Shown one piece after another: positions 29,727 through 38,840 of a stretch of DNA of 64,000 bases; position 1 is the stretch's first letter; each line of letters opens with the position of its first letter. Position numbers and translations under genes: made by a program. The notes beneath the pieces were generated by a model that did no database searches, was not told the origin of the DNA, and worked only from the letters and a program-made list of their open reading frames with translations. Source of the stretch: Bacteroidota bacterium (GTDB lineage Bacteria > Bacteroidota > Bacteroidia > AKYH767-A > 2013-40CM-41-45); assembly GCA_016721305.1 (NCBI GenBank), contig JADKIH010000003.1, positions 186,001 through 250,000 of the forward strand, read 5' to 3'.

Positions 29727-31349
29727 TTATCCGATTTTAACTTTTAAATGAACACGAACACCAATTTTGATATTCAATTTATCTCTCTGGTAAATTTTCA
29801 CACTCGTAGCCGGAGCATCGGTGGTTGAAAGAGAGGACCGAACGAGAACCTTTTTACACGTCTTCAGCTTTTCAACACGAGTTGAATCGAATGTTGCGTC
29901 GTGTGAATTTGTCGCCGGTGAAATTGCCACTCCATTTGCATTAACTCCTGCAGCTGCGAAGAGTAAGTCGGCCGGATTTTCGAAGAGTGAATCCTGGGCG
30001 ACAAAATTAGAGTCAACAAAATACACCTGAGTTTGTGCACTCATCGGGAAGCCATTGGTCGCCGTGAGTCGGAAAGTAGCTGCATCCATTTCTTCCATAT
30101 CCGGAATTGAGAAATCGAAAGTATCCTCTACAAAGAAGTGTGAAGCCCAGCCTTCGATCGGAATTTCCGATTTGAGCTTTGCAACAAACTTACTTTCGTC
30201 GGTAATGAAATTCCATGCATTCGGATTCCCCGCATTCGTTTGTGCGTTTGCACTATAAGTAATGTACTGCGGCTTTTGAGAAAGTATGAACGGCAAATTA
30301 CTATTCTGGCTGTTTGCCACTAAGCTATCGTAGGCAATATTACCCGGCGATGTAGAAGCTGCAATCGTTTTCGGATTTGGAAATCCCGGCGACATGATCA
30401 ATTCGATTAATTGTCCGTTGCGATCGTATGGCTCCACATTGATATTGGATAATTCCATCGGCACGCCGACGCTATTTTCGAAAGTCATTTTAAGAGACGG
30501 CTCACTGAAATAGAATGAGTCTGTCGCATTATTGGCAAACAAACTAAGCGTCGTTGTATCGACCGGAATAGTAAAAGGAACATTTCCGAAATAACCCGAT
30601 GCATAAGAGTATTCGATTGAATCGAACACCGCTGTGTATTGCATTCCGTTACCTGTAATTGAACTGGTGTTTCCGTTGTTCAGATAGTTGATGGTATAAT
30701 TCAGCTGAATAGAATTCGGTTGACCTGTCTGCATAAATCGGAATGAATAGCCCGACAAATTGAAGCGATGGAAGTTCACGCTTGGCGAACCGCCGTTTGC
30801 AGAAGTAAAACCAATCGTTTGATTAAACGCAACACCGTTCTTTACAGCCGAAGGAATCCAAAGAGTAATTGTTCCGGCACGATTGATTGAATTCGTGAAA
30901 GTAAAATCGATATTCCCTTTTTTCAGATTAACAGTATCTAACTGTTGTCCGCCCGCAAGAGCCAAAGTAAACACCTGATTGATTTGTTTGAAGTAACTAC
31001 CATTCTGGAGCAAAGCAAGATAATTTGCATTATCGAGTTGCACACTGCCCGCATCCGTTTGCGACGGAATGGTCAGAAAGTCAGAAGCATTCTGCGAGAA
31101 AAGGGCGCTTGTTGCCACGATAGAGACCCGACCGTCGGCATCGATGTAAAGCGATGTCGGGTCGGTTACACCTGCAATGTCGGCAAATGAAACATCCGCA
31201 TTCACCAGCGGTATGGCTACATCCGGATTCCAGTCGGAGGTAGCGAGATTATCAAAATCCAAATCATCTTGCTTCACGCAAGATGTCACTAATGCGATTG
31301 CCGCAGCAATCAACAGAAGCGGTAGGCGACGTTGGGTACTATTTTTCAT
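29727..31349 (-). CDS. Secreted lipoprotein of unknown function
   Basis: The N-terminus has a lipoprotein signal with lipobox ALVTSC (Cys about residue 24), so it is membrane-anchored in the periplasm or on the surface. The 540-aa body is beta-rich and low in cysteine, with repeated short strand segments (TLSLFANNATDSFYFSEPSLKMTFEN, IDFTFTNSINRAGTITLWIP). I recognise no named domain. It is the first gene of a two-gene unit with the porin-like gene, 5 nt apart. Confidence 0.7.
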   Translation of the reverse strand: MKNSTQRRLPLLLIAAAIALVTSCVKQDDLDFDNLATSDWNPDVAIPLVNADVSFADIAGVTDPTSLYIDADGRVSIVATSALFSQNASDFLTIPSQTDAGSVQLDNANYLALLQNGSYFKQINQVFTLALAGGQQLDTVNLKKGNIDFTFTNSINRAGTITLWIPSAVKNGVAFNQTIGFTSANGGSPSVNFHRFNLSGYSFRFMQTGQPNSIQLNYTINYLNNGNTSSITGNGMQYTAVFDSIEYSYASGYFGNVPFTIPVDTTTLSLFANNATDSFYFSEPSLKMTFENSVGVPMELSNINVEPYDRNGQLIELIMSPGFPNPKTIAASTSPGNIAYDSLVANSQNSNLPFILSQKPQYITYSANAQTNAGNPNAWNFITDESKFVAKLKSEIPIEGWASHFFVEDTFDFSIPDMEEMDAATFRLTATNGFPMSAQTQVYFVDSNFVAQDSLFENPADLLFAAAGVNANGVAISPATNSHDATFDSTRVEKLKTCKKVLVRSSLSTTDAPATSVKIYQRDKLNIKIGVRVHLKVKIG

Positions 31350-31572
31350 AAAATAAAGTGAAAAGCCAATAAGACTTAACTATTCTTAAACGCCGGCCTA
31401 AGACGAGAGTTCCCCACCTGTAATAAATTCGATGATATTGCTCCGGAAGTCAAAGCAAGCATGCCATTTCGCAAAACAATATTCGATTCTGCCAATTTTC
31501 AAATCATCTCCCCATCCCCCGATAAAACACCTTGTAAGAGAACCTCCAAAAAGTAGCGACAAAGCCCCATCG

Positions 31573-31604
31573 GCTAATTAGCTAATTAGCTAATTAGCTG
31601 ATTG
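31573..31604. repeat. TTAGCTAAT repeat block between divergent genes
   Basis: CTAATTAG is iterated about four times in tandem, ending in CTGATTG. It lies about 30 bp upstream of the DUF985 ATG, in the 286-bp gap behind the leftward lipoprotein gene. Apart from this block I see nothing in that gap. Confidence 0.85.
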
Positions 31605-31635
31605 AGGCCGGAGATTTCCTAACTTAGCCCCACAC

Positions 31636-32139
31636 ATGGGTGAAATAGAATCAATCATCGAAAAGCTGCAATTAAAGCCCCATCCCGAAGGCGGATATTA
31701 CAGCGAAACATATCGCAGTGCAGGAGAAATTTCTGCTGCAGACCTAGGCTCGGATTTTTCCGGGAAAAGATCTTTCTCAACGGCTATTTATTTTTTGCTT
31801 ACACCAAAAATGTTTTCCGCATTTCACCGAATTCGTTCCGACGAAATGTGGCATTTTTACAAAGGTGCTCCAATTGCATTGCACATGATTGATGCGGAGG
31901 GTCGCTATTCCGAAAAAACAATTGGAAATGATATTCTCAACGGTGAGCATCCACAGTTTATGGTTCCTGCCGGTGTTTGGTTTGCATCGCACACAAAAGG
32001 CGAAGAGAATTATTCGCTTGCAGGTTGCACCGTTTCGCCCGGTTTTGATTTTCAGGATTTCGAATTGGCTAATCGGAATGAATTGATTAAAAAATATCCG
32101 ATGTACAAAAATATTATTAAGCAATTAACAAGAGTATAA
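31636..32139 (+). CDS. DUF985 cupin-like protein
   Basis: The 167-aa protein fits the DUF985 cupin family: LKPHPEGGYYSETYRS at the N-terminus, FSAFHRIRSDEMWHFYKGAPIALHMI as the first cupin motif with His and Glu ligands, and VPAGVWFASHTKG.. as the second. It is a cytoplasmic beta-barrel whose function is not firmly known. Its stop shares one base with the ATG of the nucleosidase gene (TAATG), so both are co-translated. Confidence 0.9.
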   Translation: MGEIESIIEKLQLKPHPEGGYYSETYRSAGEISAADLGSDFSGKRSFSTAIYFLLTPKMFSAFHRIRSDEMWHFYKGAPIALHMIDAEGRYSEKTIGNDILNGEHPQFMVPAGVWFASHTKGEENYSLAGCTVSPGFDFQDFELANRNELIKKYPMYKNIIKQLTRV

Positions 32140-32896
32140 TGGCAGAACGAATAATCGGCATTATGGGTGCCATGCAGGAAGAGATTGATGGCGTTGCTGC
32201 AATGATGAGTGATGTACAAATTGTCAACCATGGCATGCGTACTTATTATTCCGGAAAATTGCAGAACACAAAAGTTGTTCTTGTTTTTTCCCGCTGGGGA
32301 AAAGTAGCCGCAGCGACCACGGTCACAAATTTGATTCTCGAATTTAAAATCACCGAGCTTATTTTCACCGGCGTTGCCGGAGCTATTCATCATGATTTGA
32401 AAATCGGCGACGTCGTTATCGCGAAACGCTTAATTCAACACGACATGGATGCACGACCGCTCATGCCGCAGTTTGAGATTCCTCTTTTGGGTAAAACATA
32501 TTTTGAAACGAGAAGTGCTCAATTGGATGCTGCAACTGAAGCCGTGAATTTCGTTTTGGAAAATAAAAAATTACACGAGCTCATTTCTCAGGAAGATCTG
32601 GATGCATTTAATATAATACAACCAAAATTACATATCGGCGATATTGCCAGCGGAGACAAATTCTTTTCCTCCTCAGGCGACAAGACGCGTTACTCTCCAT
32701 TCTTCCCAAAGTACTCTGTGTAGAAATGGAAGGAGCCGCAGTCGCACAAGTTTGCTACGAATACGAAATTCCCTTCACCATCATCCGCACCATCTCCGAC
32801 ACCGCCGACGAACAATCGCCTGTCGACTTTTTGGCGTTTGTGAGAGGGGTGGCTTGTCGGTATTCGGGGGCCTTCCTTGCCCAATTAGCTGATTAG
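32139..32896 (+). CDS. mtnN: 5'-methylthioadenosine/S-adenosylhomocysteine nucleosidase, one frameshift
   Basis: The family's landmarks are present: MQEEIDG (catalytic Glu) at the start, FTGVAGAI, GDIASGDKF, then, after adding one base near 32688, VEMEGAAVAQVCYEY and RTISDTAD (catalytic Asp). The corrected length of about 252 aa is slightly above the usual 230. The enzyme cleaves MTA and SAH to adenine plus a thioribose product in methyl-cycle recycling. The C-terminal residues and the TAG stop (32894-32896) lie inside a TTAGCTGAT repeat block, so the repeat supplies the end of the gene. Confidence 0.9.
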
Positions 32897-33028
32897 CTGA
32901 TTAGCTAATGTTTGTCACTTACCAAAAAGGATATCACTTGCAACTCACAAACAAATGTAGCTTCCAACTAGGCCGGCACTTGACTACTGCATCATCAGCT
33001 AATTAGCTAATAAGCAAATTAGCTAATT
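32882..33028. repeat. TTAGCTAAT repeat pair flanking a short loop between convergent genes
   Basis: 32882-32910 (forward TTAGCTGAT words) and 32993-33028 (TCAGCTAATTAGC words) can pair imperfectly across about 80 bases. They sit between the convergent nucleosidase and HTH-ImmA genes. The left block overlaps the nucleosidase stop codon. Confidence 0.85.
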
Positions 33029-33034
33029 TCTATT

Positions 33035-34200
33035 TCATCGGTAGATATACCCCTCAAACTTCCCAAAATTCCCCTCCTTCACATTCAACAAACGACTGGC
33101 AACATCGCCGTCGATTCGCCCCTTTTTGTAATTATCCATGACGACGGTGGCGAAGGCTTTGCTGTTTCGTCGCAATTGCATGACGTAATAATTCGGTCCG
33201 CCCGATGATTTGGGTTTGCGGGCTTCTTTGGCTAAAAATTCTTTCCAGGCATCGTCGGCATCGCGGAGAAGTTCTTTTGCTTGTGAATCGTCGAAAAGAT
33301 TTAGTTGCTGCATTCGAAGAACGATAGAACGATTGCTAAGTCCCAATCGTCGTCCGGCTTTGGCGATATGTTTAAAGAGCGTTTCGCCTTTTGAAGGAAT
33401 GAATTGCTTCAATGTGTCTTCCGGCATGAGTGCTCTTGTCGCTACATCGTTACAGAATTTTTCAACCAGATGCAATTCGCTACGATCCTTAATAATTCCT
33501 GTGTCGTTTGAAATTCCGGAAACGCCGATCCAAACATGAACCAATTCATGCACAAATGAAAAAAGTTGTCCCTGATCCCAGTCTTCACTATTTAGAAAAA
33601 CAAACGGAGCAAACGGATCAGCAATAACAAAGCCTTTGAAAACATCGCTATCGAGTTTAAGCCGAGTATGAAAATTACTACTGAGCGCTACAAAGATTCG
33701 TTTACTCTCGGCTTTCTCAATCCAATATTTGAGCGGTTTAACATCGGTCGGCGCAATTCCGATTCCTAACGTCTTGCGTATATCTAAAGCAACAGTTTCC
33801 GGATCGCTCTTAATTGTGTATTTGCCTACAAAGGCAACTTTCCCTGATTTTGATTTTGCATAAAAGTTGTGCAGCCATTCTTGCTTCTCCTGCACTTCGC
33901 GCATCATAAAAAGCACGGCAGTTCCAAGCTCGTCTTTCGAACGACGGAAATCTTTCAACTGCGGAAAATCTTTCGGAATATACGGTAACGAAAAAACTTC
34001 GATCGGGCGACGATATAATCGCGCCAGCTTCTTGAGCTGATTCAACGAAGGGGCGTCTTTCCTTCGGGTGACTCCCATTCTTTGATACGATCAATCGTAC
34101 ACGATTTGGAGATTGTCTTTGCCGCCTTATCCATCGACACGCGTGCCGACGTTCGAGCCCATTTGAGGATCTCGCGATTGTATTTTGCTTTCGTAGCCAT
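33035..34200 (-). CDS. HTH plus ImmA/IrrE (M78) family metallopeptidase-like protein, one frameshift
   Basis: From ATG 34200 the N-terminus (YNREILKWARTSARVSMDKAA) is an XRE-like helix-turn-helix. A one-base deletion near 34056 breaks it. The corrected join is ESPEGKDAPSLNQLKKLARLYRRP, the usual start of this protein type. The metallopeptidase part shows the zinc motif HELVH in FSFVHELVHVWIG. Members often regulate or neutralise toxins or act on repressors, and are commonly paired with a small toxin gene. No such neighbour exists here: both flanks are repeat blocks. The length of about 389 aa is normal. Confidence 0.85.
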
Positions 34201-34209
34201 TTTCTTTTT

Positions 34210-34381
34210 GAATTAGCAAATTCGGAAATTAGCAAATTAGCAAATGAAATGTTCGGGGAAATTTACCATTTTCCCTTGAACAAGCGCTATATCCAAATTT
34301 AAAATTTTAAAATGCTTCTCCTATTTTCTATTGCCAGAACACTTCATTTGCTAATTTCCGAATTTGCTAATTTGCTAATTC
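34210..34381. repeat. AATTAGCAAATT repeat, inverted 39-nt blocks
   Basis: 34210-34248 and 34343-34381 are both 39 nt, begin and end with the same bases in opposite orientation, and are built from AATTAGCAAA, with a single CGGAAATTAGC word placed differently in each. They flank the 94 bp between the ATG of the HTH-ImmA gene and the end of the dioxygenase gene. The right block contains the dioxygenase TAG (34375-34377). Confidence 0.88.
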
Positions 34382-35388
34382 GAAAACGTCATCACCTTGC
34401 AATCCCTGTACACCCCACTCTCGTTTTCAACTTGTACCTGGTATACATAATTTCCCATAGGCAAGCCGAGTGCTTTTAAGTCAACAACGATTTTTTGATC
34501 TCCCGGTGCCATATTGCTTCGTAAAACTTCTGCAACTTTTCGTCCTGATAAATCATACAGATCTAGAGTTACGTCCGATTGTCTTTTTAAATGAATTGGA
34601 ATCGTTGTTTGATCCACGTAAGGATTAGGGAAATTCTGGCCGAGGATAAATTGTTTTGCATTTTCCTTTTCTATATTACCGACACCGACTAATCCTGATC
34701 CGTGAATCGTTACTTCCAGATAAGCATCGTATCCGCCTGTCGAAAAATTTTGTGTAGGCGTTACAATTTGATAAGAGTATCCATCTGAAAAGACATTATC
34801 TGCATTCAATGTTGTCGGATCAATTCCGCGTGTGTACAAACTCGAATTCGCCGTATAGATCGCTTGCTTAGTTGCAATATCGAATGTCAATTGAGAAATG
34901 GCGGCGTAATTTGAATTCACGTATACTTGAAAATGGATATGACAAATCCTTCCCGGATACCAACCCGGAAAAATGGTGATGAACTCAACTTCGCCGTTTG
35001 CATCCGTCATTTGATAGCCTCGCAAATAAGTGAATCCTGTTTGTCCCGCATTATTCGTTTGGTCATATCCGGAGTACAATCCGTTTTTATCACAATGCCA
35101 AATATTGACACGCAGATTCGGCATCGGACCGCAATTGTTTTCGCCCAGAATTTTCAGCCGTAAATTTAATTGCACTCCTGTTTTGAACTCGCGAATATCC
35201 TGGCGAAAGTAAAAGGTGTTCGCTGTAAGATCGAGTGGAAAAGGCCCGGCTGTTTCTGTCGGAATTAATGTGCACGTATTGGATTGCCCGGCTGCACTAT
35301 TTGCCGAAAACACTTTTCCCAATGGTAATAATCCTGCTGCGCCTGCCAATCCGGCGATTTTCAAAAAATCCCTTCTGTTTTTATTCAT
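34375..35388 (-). CDS. Intradiol ring-cleavage dioxygenase-like protein with Tat leader and T9SS-type tail
   Basis: The N-terminus is a Tat signal (RRDFLKIAGLAGAAGLL). The dioxygenase core follows, with PTETAGPFP, the Tyr ligand in GLYSGYD, the second Tyr in GWYPGR and the His pair HIHFQV. These are the ferric iron ligands of protocatechuate- or catechol-dioxygenase-like enzymes. The C-terminus from about residue 255 (GQNFPNPYVDQTTIPI, ending YRDCKVMTFSN) is a T9SS type A-like domain. Folded export followed by outer-membrane transfer is an unusual combination. The substrate is unknown, possibly an aromatic or lignin-like compound outside the cell. Confidence 0.87.
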   Translation of the reverse strand: MNKNRRDFLKIAGLAGAAGLLPLGKVFSANSAAGQSNTCTLIPTETAGPFPLDLTANTFYFRQDIREFKTGVQLNLRLKILGENNCGPMPNLRVNIWHCDKNGLYSGYDQTNNAGQTGFTYLRGYQMTDANGEVEFITIFPGWYPGRICHIHFQVYVNSNYAAISQLTFDIATKQAIYTANSSLYTRGIDPTTLNADNVFSDGYSYQIVTPTQNFSTGGYDAYLEVTIHGSGLVGVGNIEKENAKQFILGQNFPNPYVDQTTIPIHLKRQSDVTLDLYDLSGRKVAEVLRSNMAPGDQKIVVDLKALGLPMGNYVYQVQVENESGVYRDCKVMTFSN

Positions 35389-35582
35389 TTATCTCAGCTC
35401 TTTGATTAGGAATATAAACTAAAGATAAAGTAATAGGACGCAACTTCAATATGCAATCGCCTTTATTTTTGTTAAAAGAGGCAAATACACAGGAAGTCAG
35501 CATTTCTTAACAAAATTGCTCAGGTAAATTTCAGCACCTAAAACAAATTGCAGATTTTTGAGATGGTTTCTAGTTGAAGAAT

Positions 35583-37124
35583 TTACTCTTTCACAAATCT
35601 CACCACTTCACCTTGTGCTTTCAGGAAATACACACCGATGGAATACTTTTCCACATTCACTTCGTTCAATCCTGTAAGAAGATTCAATTCACAAACAATT
35701 GCACCTGCTTCATTGATAATAAATGCAGGAGTTGCCTTTTTTGAAACGATTCGCAATGATCGTACAACAGGATTCGGGTACAGACTGATACTTTTCTCAA
35801 GAGATGCTGAGGTAATTCCTGCAGTGAGCGTATCAGGTTTTAACATCAGCATTGCCACATCTTCGTTGATTGCAGAAGAGAAAACACTTGTTCCCGAAAT
35901 GAATATTTTTCCGTTTGAGAATAATGAAAAATTTGCCGCTTCATCATCCACATTCGTTGGAGCCACTCCATCAGCAACAAAGCCGACACCATTAAATGAG
36001 AAGTCGATCACTCCGGCTTCGTCGACTTTACCGATGAAATAATCGAGCCCTGTATTCAACGTTGTCATTGATCCACCAAATAAAACTTTATCGCCCGGCA
36101 TGATCTTAATTGTAAATCCGGATGTGCATGTCTGTCCTGCCAAATTAATGAGCGCAATACCGGCCGTGGCGAATGTAGAATCTAAATTACCGGACGGCAG
36201 AATACGTGCAAGAATCACAGACGTTCCCGAATTTCCACCAACAACAATTCGTCCCTGGCTGTCGATAGCTATAGCCGTCATATCTGATCCGCCGGAAATC
36301 GACAGCTTTCGAACACCACTGCCATTGAATGTTGTATCCAAAACACCTGTGCTATCCATTCGGAATACATTGATATTTCCCGATGCCGTTCCGCCGAAAA
36401 CAATTTTACCATCGTCTTGCATCGCGATACCGGTACCGAAATCAGCGAGGCCCGATGGGTTGAACAATTTTTTTCCATCGCCATCGAACGTATTATCAAG
36501 CACACCGGCCTCTGTTAATTTTGCTATAGCGATATCGTTATCGAGAGGTGTTGATCCGGTGCGAGTTGCACCGATCATGTAAATATTTCCGTAAACATCA
36601 ATGCACATTGCATTTGCCTCATCGGGTTGCGTGTTTGCATTCGTCATATCGATATACTTCACGCCTCCCGTACCGAATGTCGGATCGAGAACACCGTTTG
36701 TATCGAGACGACAAGCCATAATGTCCTGACTCAATCCTGCCGGGCCTCGTCCTGTGTTTACAGCGACAATTCGTCCGGCAGCATCCATCATCAACTGCGG
36801 TGTTTGTCCACCGATCGAAGATTGATTTCCAAGATCCACGTAAGTAATTCCGGAGGTTCCGAATGACACATCTAAACTTCCGTCCTCCCAAAAACGCGCA
36901 AACGACAGTTCAAAAAATCCGGTACCGTTATTTTTACTCAAGCCAACGATAACCATTTTGTTATCATTCTGCACCAAACAACCGAAAGCGCGGTCGATAT
37001 TGTTGTAGAATGTGAAATTTTTCTTTCCTGTGGAATTGAATGAAGAATCGGGCTGGAATGATTGTCCTAGCGCTACATTGACAAAAAATAAACAAGCCAG
37101 AAGGTAAGTTGTGTATTTGATCAT
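35583..37124 (-). CDS. Secreted delta-60 repeat protein with T9SS tail
   Basis: I start at ATG 37124 (MIKYTTYLLACLFFVNVALGQ, signal peptide). The body has about seven delta-60 repeats of about 55 aa, recognised by LDVSFGTSG / LDPTFGTGGV / LDNTFDGDG / LDTTFNGSG and a DxxGRIVVGG strand. It probably folds as a beta-propeller. The end (ISLYPNPVVRSLRIVSK, ending GEVVRFVKE) is a T9SS sorting domain. The function is unknown, and such proteins are usually surface or secreted. Confidence 0.88.
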   Translation of the reverse strand: MIKYTTYLLACLFFVNVALGQSFQPDSSFNSTGKKNFTFYNNIDRAFGCLVQNDNKMVIVGLSKNNGTGFFELSFARFWEDGSLDVSFGTSGITYVDLGNQSSIGGQTPQLMMDAAGRIVAVNTGRGPAGLSQDIMACRLDTNGVLDPTFGTGGVKYIDMTNANTQPDEANAMCIDVYGNIYMIGATRTGSTPLDNDIAIAKLTEAGVLDNTFDGDGKKLFNPSGLADFGTGIAMQDDGKIVFGGTASGNINVFRMDSTGVLDTTFNGSGVRKLSISGGSDMTAIAIDSQGRIVVGGNSGTSVILARILPSGNLDSTFATAGIALINLAGQTCTSGFTIKIMPGDKVLFGGSMTTLNTGLDYFIGKVDEAGVIDFSFNGVGFVADGVAPTNVDDEAANFSLFSNGKIFISGTSVFSSAINEDVAMLMLKPDTLTAGITSASLEKSISLYPNPVVRSLRIVSKKATPAFIINEAGAIVCELNLLTGLNEVNVEKYSIGVYFLKAQGEVVRFVKE

Positions 37125-37156
37125 TTTAGATTTGGGGTTATCAGATTGAAGTCTTT

Positions 37157-37165
37157 GCAAAATTA
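37157..37165 (-). promoter_or_regulatory. -7 box (TAATTTTGC on the minus strand) for the delta-60 gene
   Basis: This is an exact TAnnTTTGY match 32 nt upstream of ATG 37124. The rest of the 37166-37355 gap shows no other feature. Confidence 0.5.
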
Positions 37166-37355
37166 AGAATTTGAATGGCTACGTTAGTTCAATAAAACTA
37201 TTTTATTAACAAAGAGAAATCCTCAAAAAAGCATAAATGCAACTCAATACCACAGTTTAAAATTTCCTTATTTGATTCCCGACAAACAATCTCTACTAAT
37301 ATTAGGAGCTGCTCCAAATTAGCTTAATTTAGCACCCCATTTCTCTGTATTTATC

Positions 37356-38400
37356 ATGCTCACATATACTCAAACTCAGCTCAAAAAAGTTGCCGTCCAC
37401 TCAGTTGGAAACAAAAGTAATGGCGAAGATCTTCACTTGTCTGAAAACCTTCTCGACATAAGCGACGAGAAACTTCACGATTTATTGTTGACGTTTTTCA
37501 ACACCATTTAGCAACCCCGAGTTTTATTCATTCACCTTCTCGAACGACGATCATACACTTAATCCGCTTTTCAAATACGCAACAACGATATTTGAAAATC
37601 AGAAGACACTTCACAAACAATCTATCAATATTGCGAAGCACTTGTATGAAACGGCTCTTCATTCACAAATCAAATCGGGTGACCTGTTTGTTGCTTATTT
37701 ATCAGACATTATGGTTGCCGATGAACCCGTTGATGCTATCGGTATTTTCAAATCAGAAAATCGTCAGTTCTTTCTGACTGTAGAAAACAAAGGGAATGAT
37801 TTTGATGTTCAATACGGAGATGGAATCAATATTGAGAAGCTCGACAAAGGTTGTTTGATCTTCAACACCGATGAAGATTCCGGTTACAAAGTTTGCGTGA
37901 TCGACAAATCGAATAAATCGGTAGAAGCTCAGTACTGGAAAGATCAGTTTTTGCAAATCAAACCATGCGCCGACGAATATCATCACACGAAAGCAGTGAT
38001 GGACATTGCGAAAAACTTTGTCGTTAAGCAATTGAAAGAAGAATTCGAAGTAAGCAAAGCCGACCAGATTGATTTTTTAAATCGCTCTGCCGAATATTTC
38101 AAAACGAATGAGACATTTGAAAAGAAATCATTCGAGAAAGAAGTTTTTCAAGACACGAGAATCATCAAATCGTTTCAAGAGTATGATGAAACGATGCGTA
38201 ACAATTACAGCATTCAGGATGTAGATGGATTTGAAATTTCTGCTCAGGCTGTAAAAAAGCAGTCGAAGATTTTCAAAAGTGTATTAAAGCTCGACAAGAA
38301 TTTTCACATCTACATTCATGGTGATCGCGAATTAATCGAACGCGGAGTAGAAAAAGACGGAAGGAAGTACTACAAAATCTATTTCGACAAAGAATCTTAG
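37356..38400 (+). CDS. Nucleoid-associated protein (NdpA/YejK-like), one frameshift
   Basis: From ATG 37356, MLTYTQTQLKKVAVHSVGNK leads to LLLTFF. An extra T in the run 37494-37498 then breaks the frame. Removing it gives LLLTFSTPFSNPEFYSF and the long ORF with KYATTIFENQKTLHKQSINIAKHLYETALHSQIKSGDLFVAYL. This is the NA37/NdpA pattern of about 345 aa, a DNA-associated cytoplasmic protein. The TAG stop lies in a half CTTAGTG repeat shared with the convergent PNPOx-like gene. Confidence 0.85.
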
Positions 38401-38413
38401 TGTCTTAGTGTTT
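38395..38413. repeat. CTTAGTG repeat, single arm (half element)
   Basis: CTTAGTGTCTTAGTGTTT occurs once here, without its inverted partner. It supplies the TAG of the NdpA-like gene (38398-38400) and, on the other strand, the TAA of the corrected PNPOx-like gene (38405-38407). Confidence 0.85.
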
Positions 38414-38840
38414 AAATTGTACCCCTTCCCAAATCACTTTTTTACCAAAGCCCAACCGACTATCCGTCAGTTTTGCATCCGACAAGCCGGATTGTAAAAA
38501 CATCGCCCTTCATTGCGAGCGCAAACGGAAATCGCAAATGATAATGCGCGGAAGCTCCTTTTGAAAAATTGTGATTCAATTCAAGTATTTCCCCTCTGAA
38601 TTGTAATCCCCTTACCTCTCCCGTTTTTGATTTATCAGGCAAAATAGTTCCCGCAACTATTCTGTTCTTTTTCATGAAATGAGAATGATTCGAATCGTCG
38701 GATGTTTTAAAATACAACAGCTTTTCATTTTCATCAAACGAATAGTAACAAGTAAAACAATAAGGGTTACCATTTTCGTCGTTCAGACAAACATTTGCAC
38801 ATGTTTGCTTTTTTATAAATTCAATGATGGCTTTATCCAT
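38405..38840 (-). CDS. Pyridoxamine-5'-phosphate-oxidase-like (split-barrel FMN) protein, one frameshift
   Basis: I start at ATG 38840 (MDKAIIEFIKKQTCANVCL), the usual beginning of this small split-barrel family. Strands such as PYCFTCYYSFDENEKLLYFKTSDDSNHSHFMKKNRIVAGTILP match PNPOx-like flavin proteins. An extra T near 38493 breaks the end. The corrected tail is FTIRLSDAKLTDSRLGFGKKVIWEG and stops at 38405. The length of about 145 aa is normal. The cytoplasmic redox role is unspecified. Confidence 0.83.
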
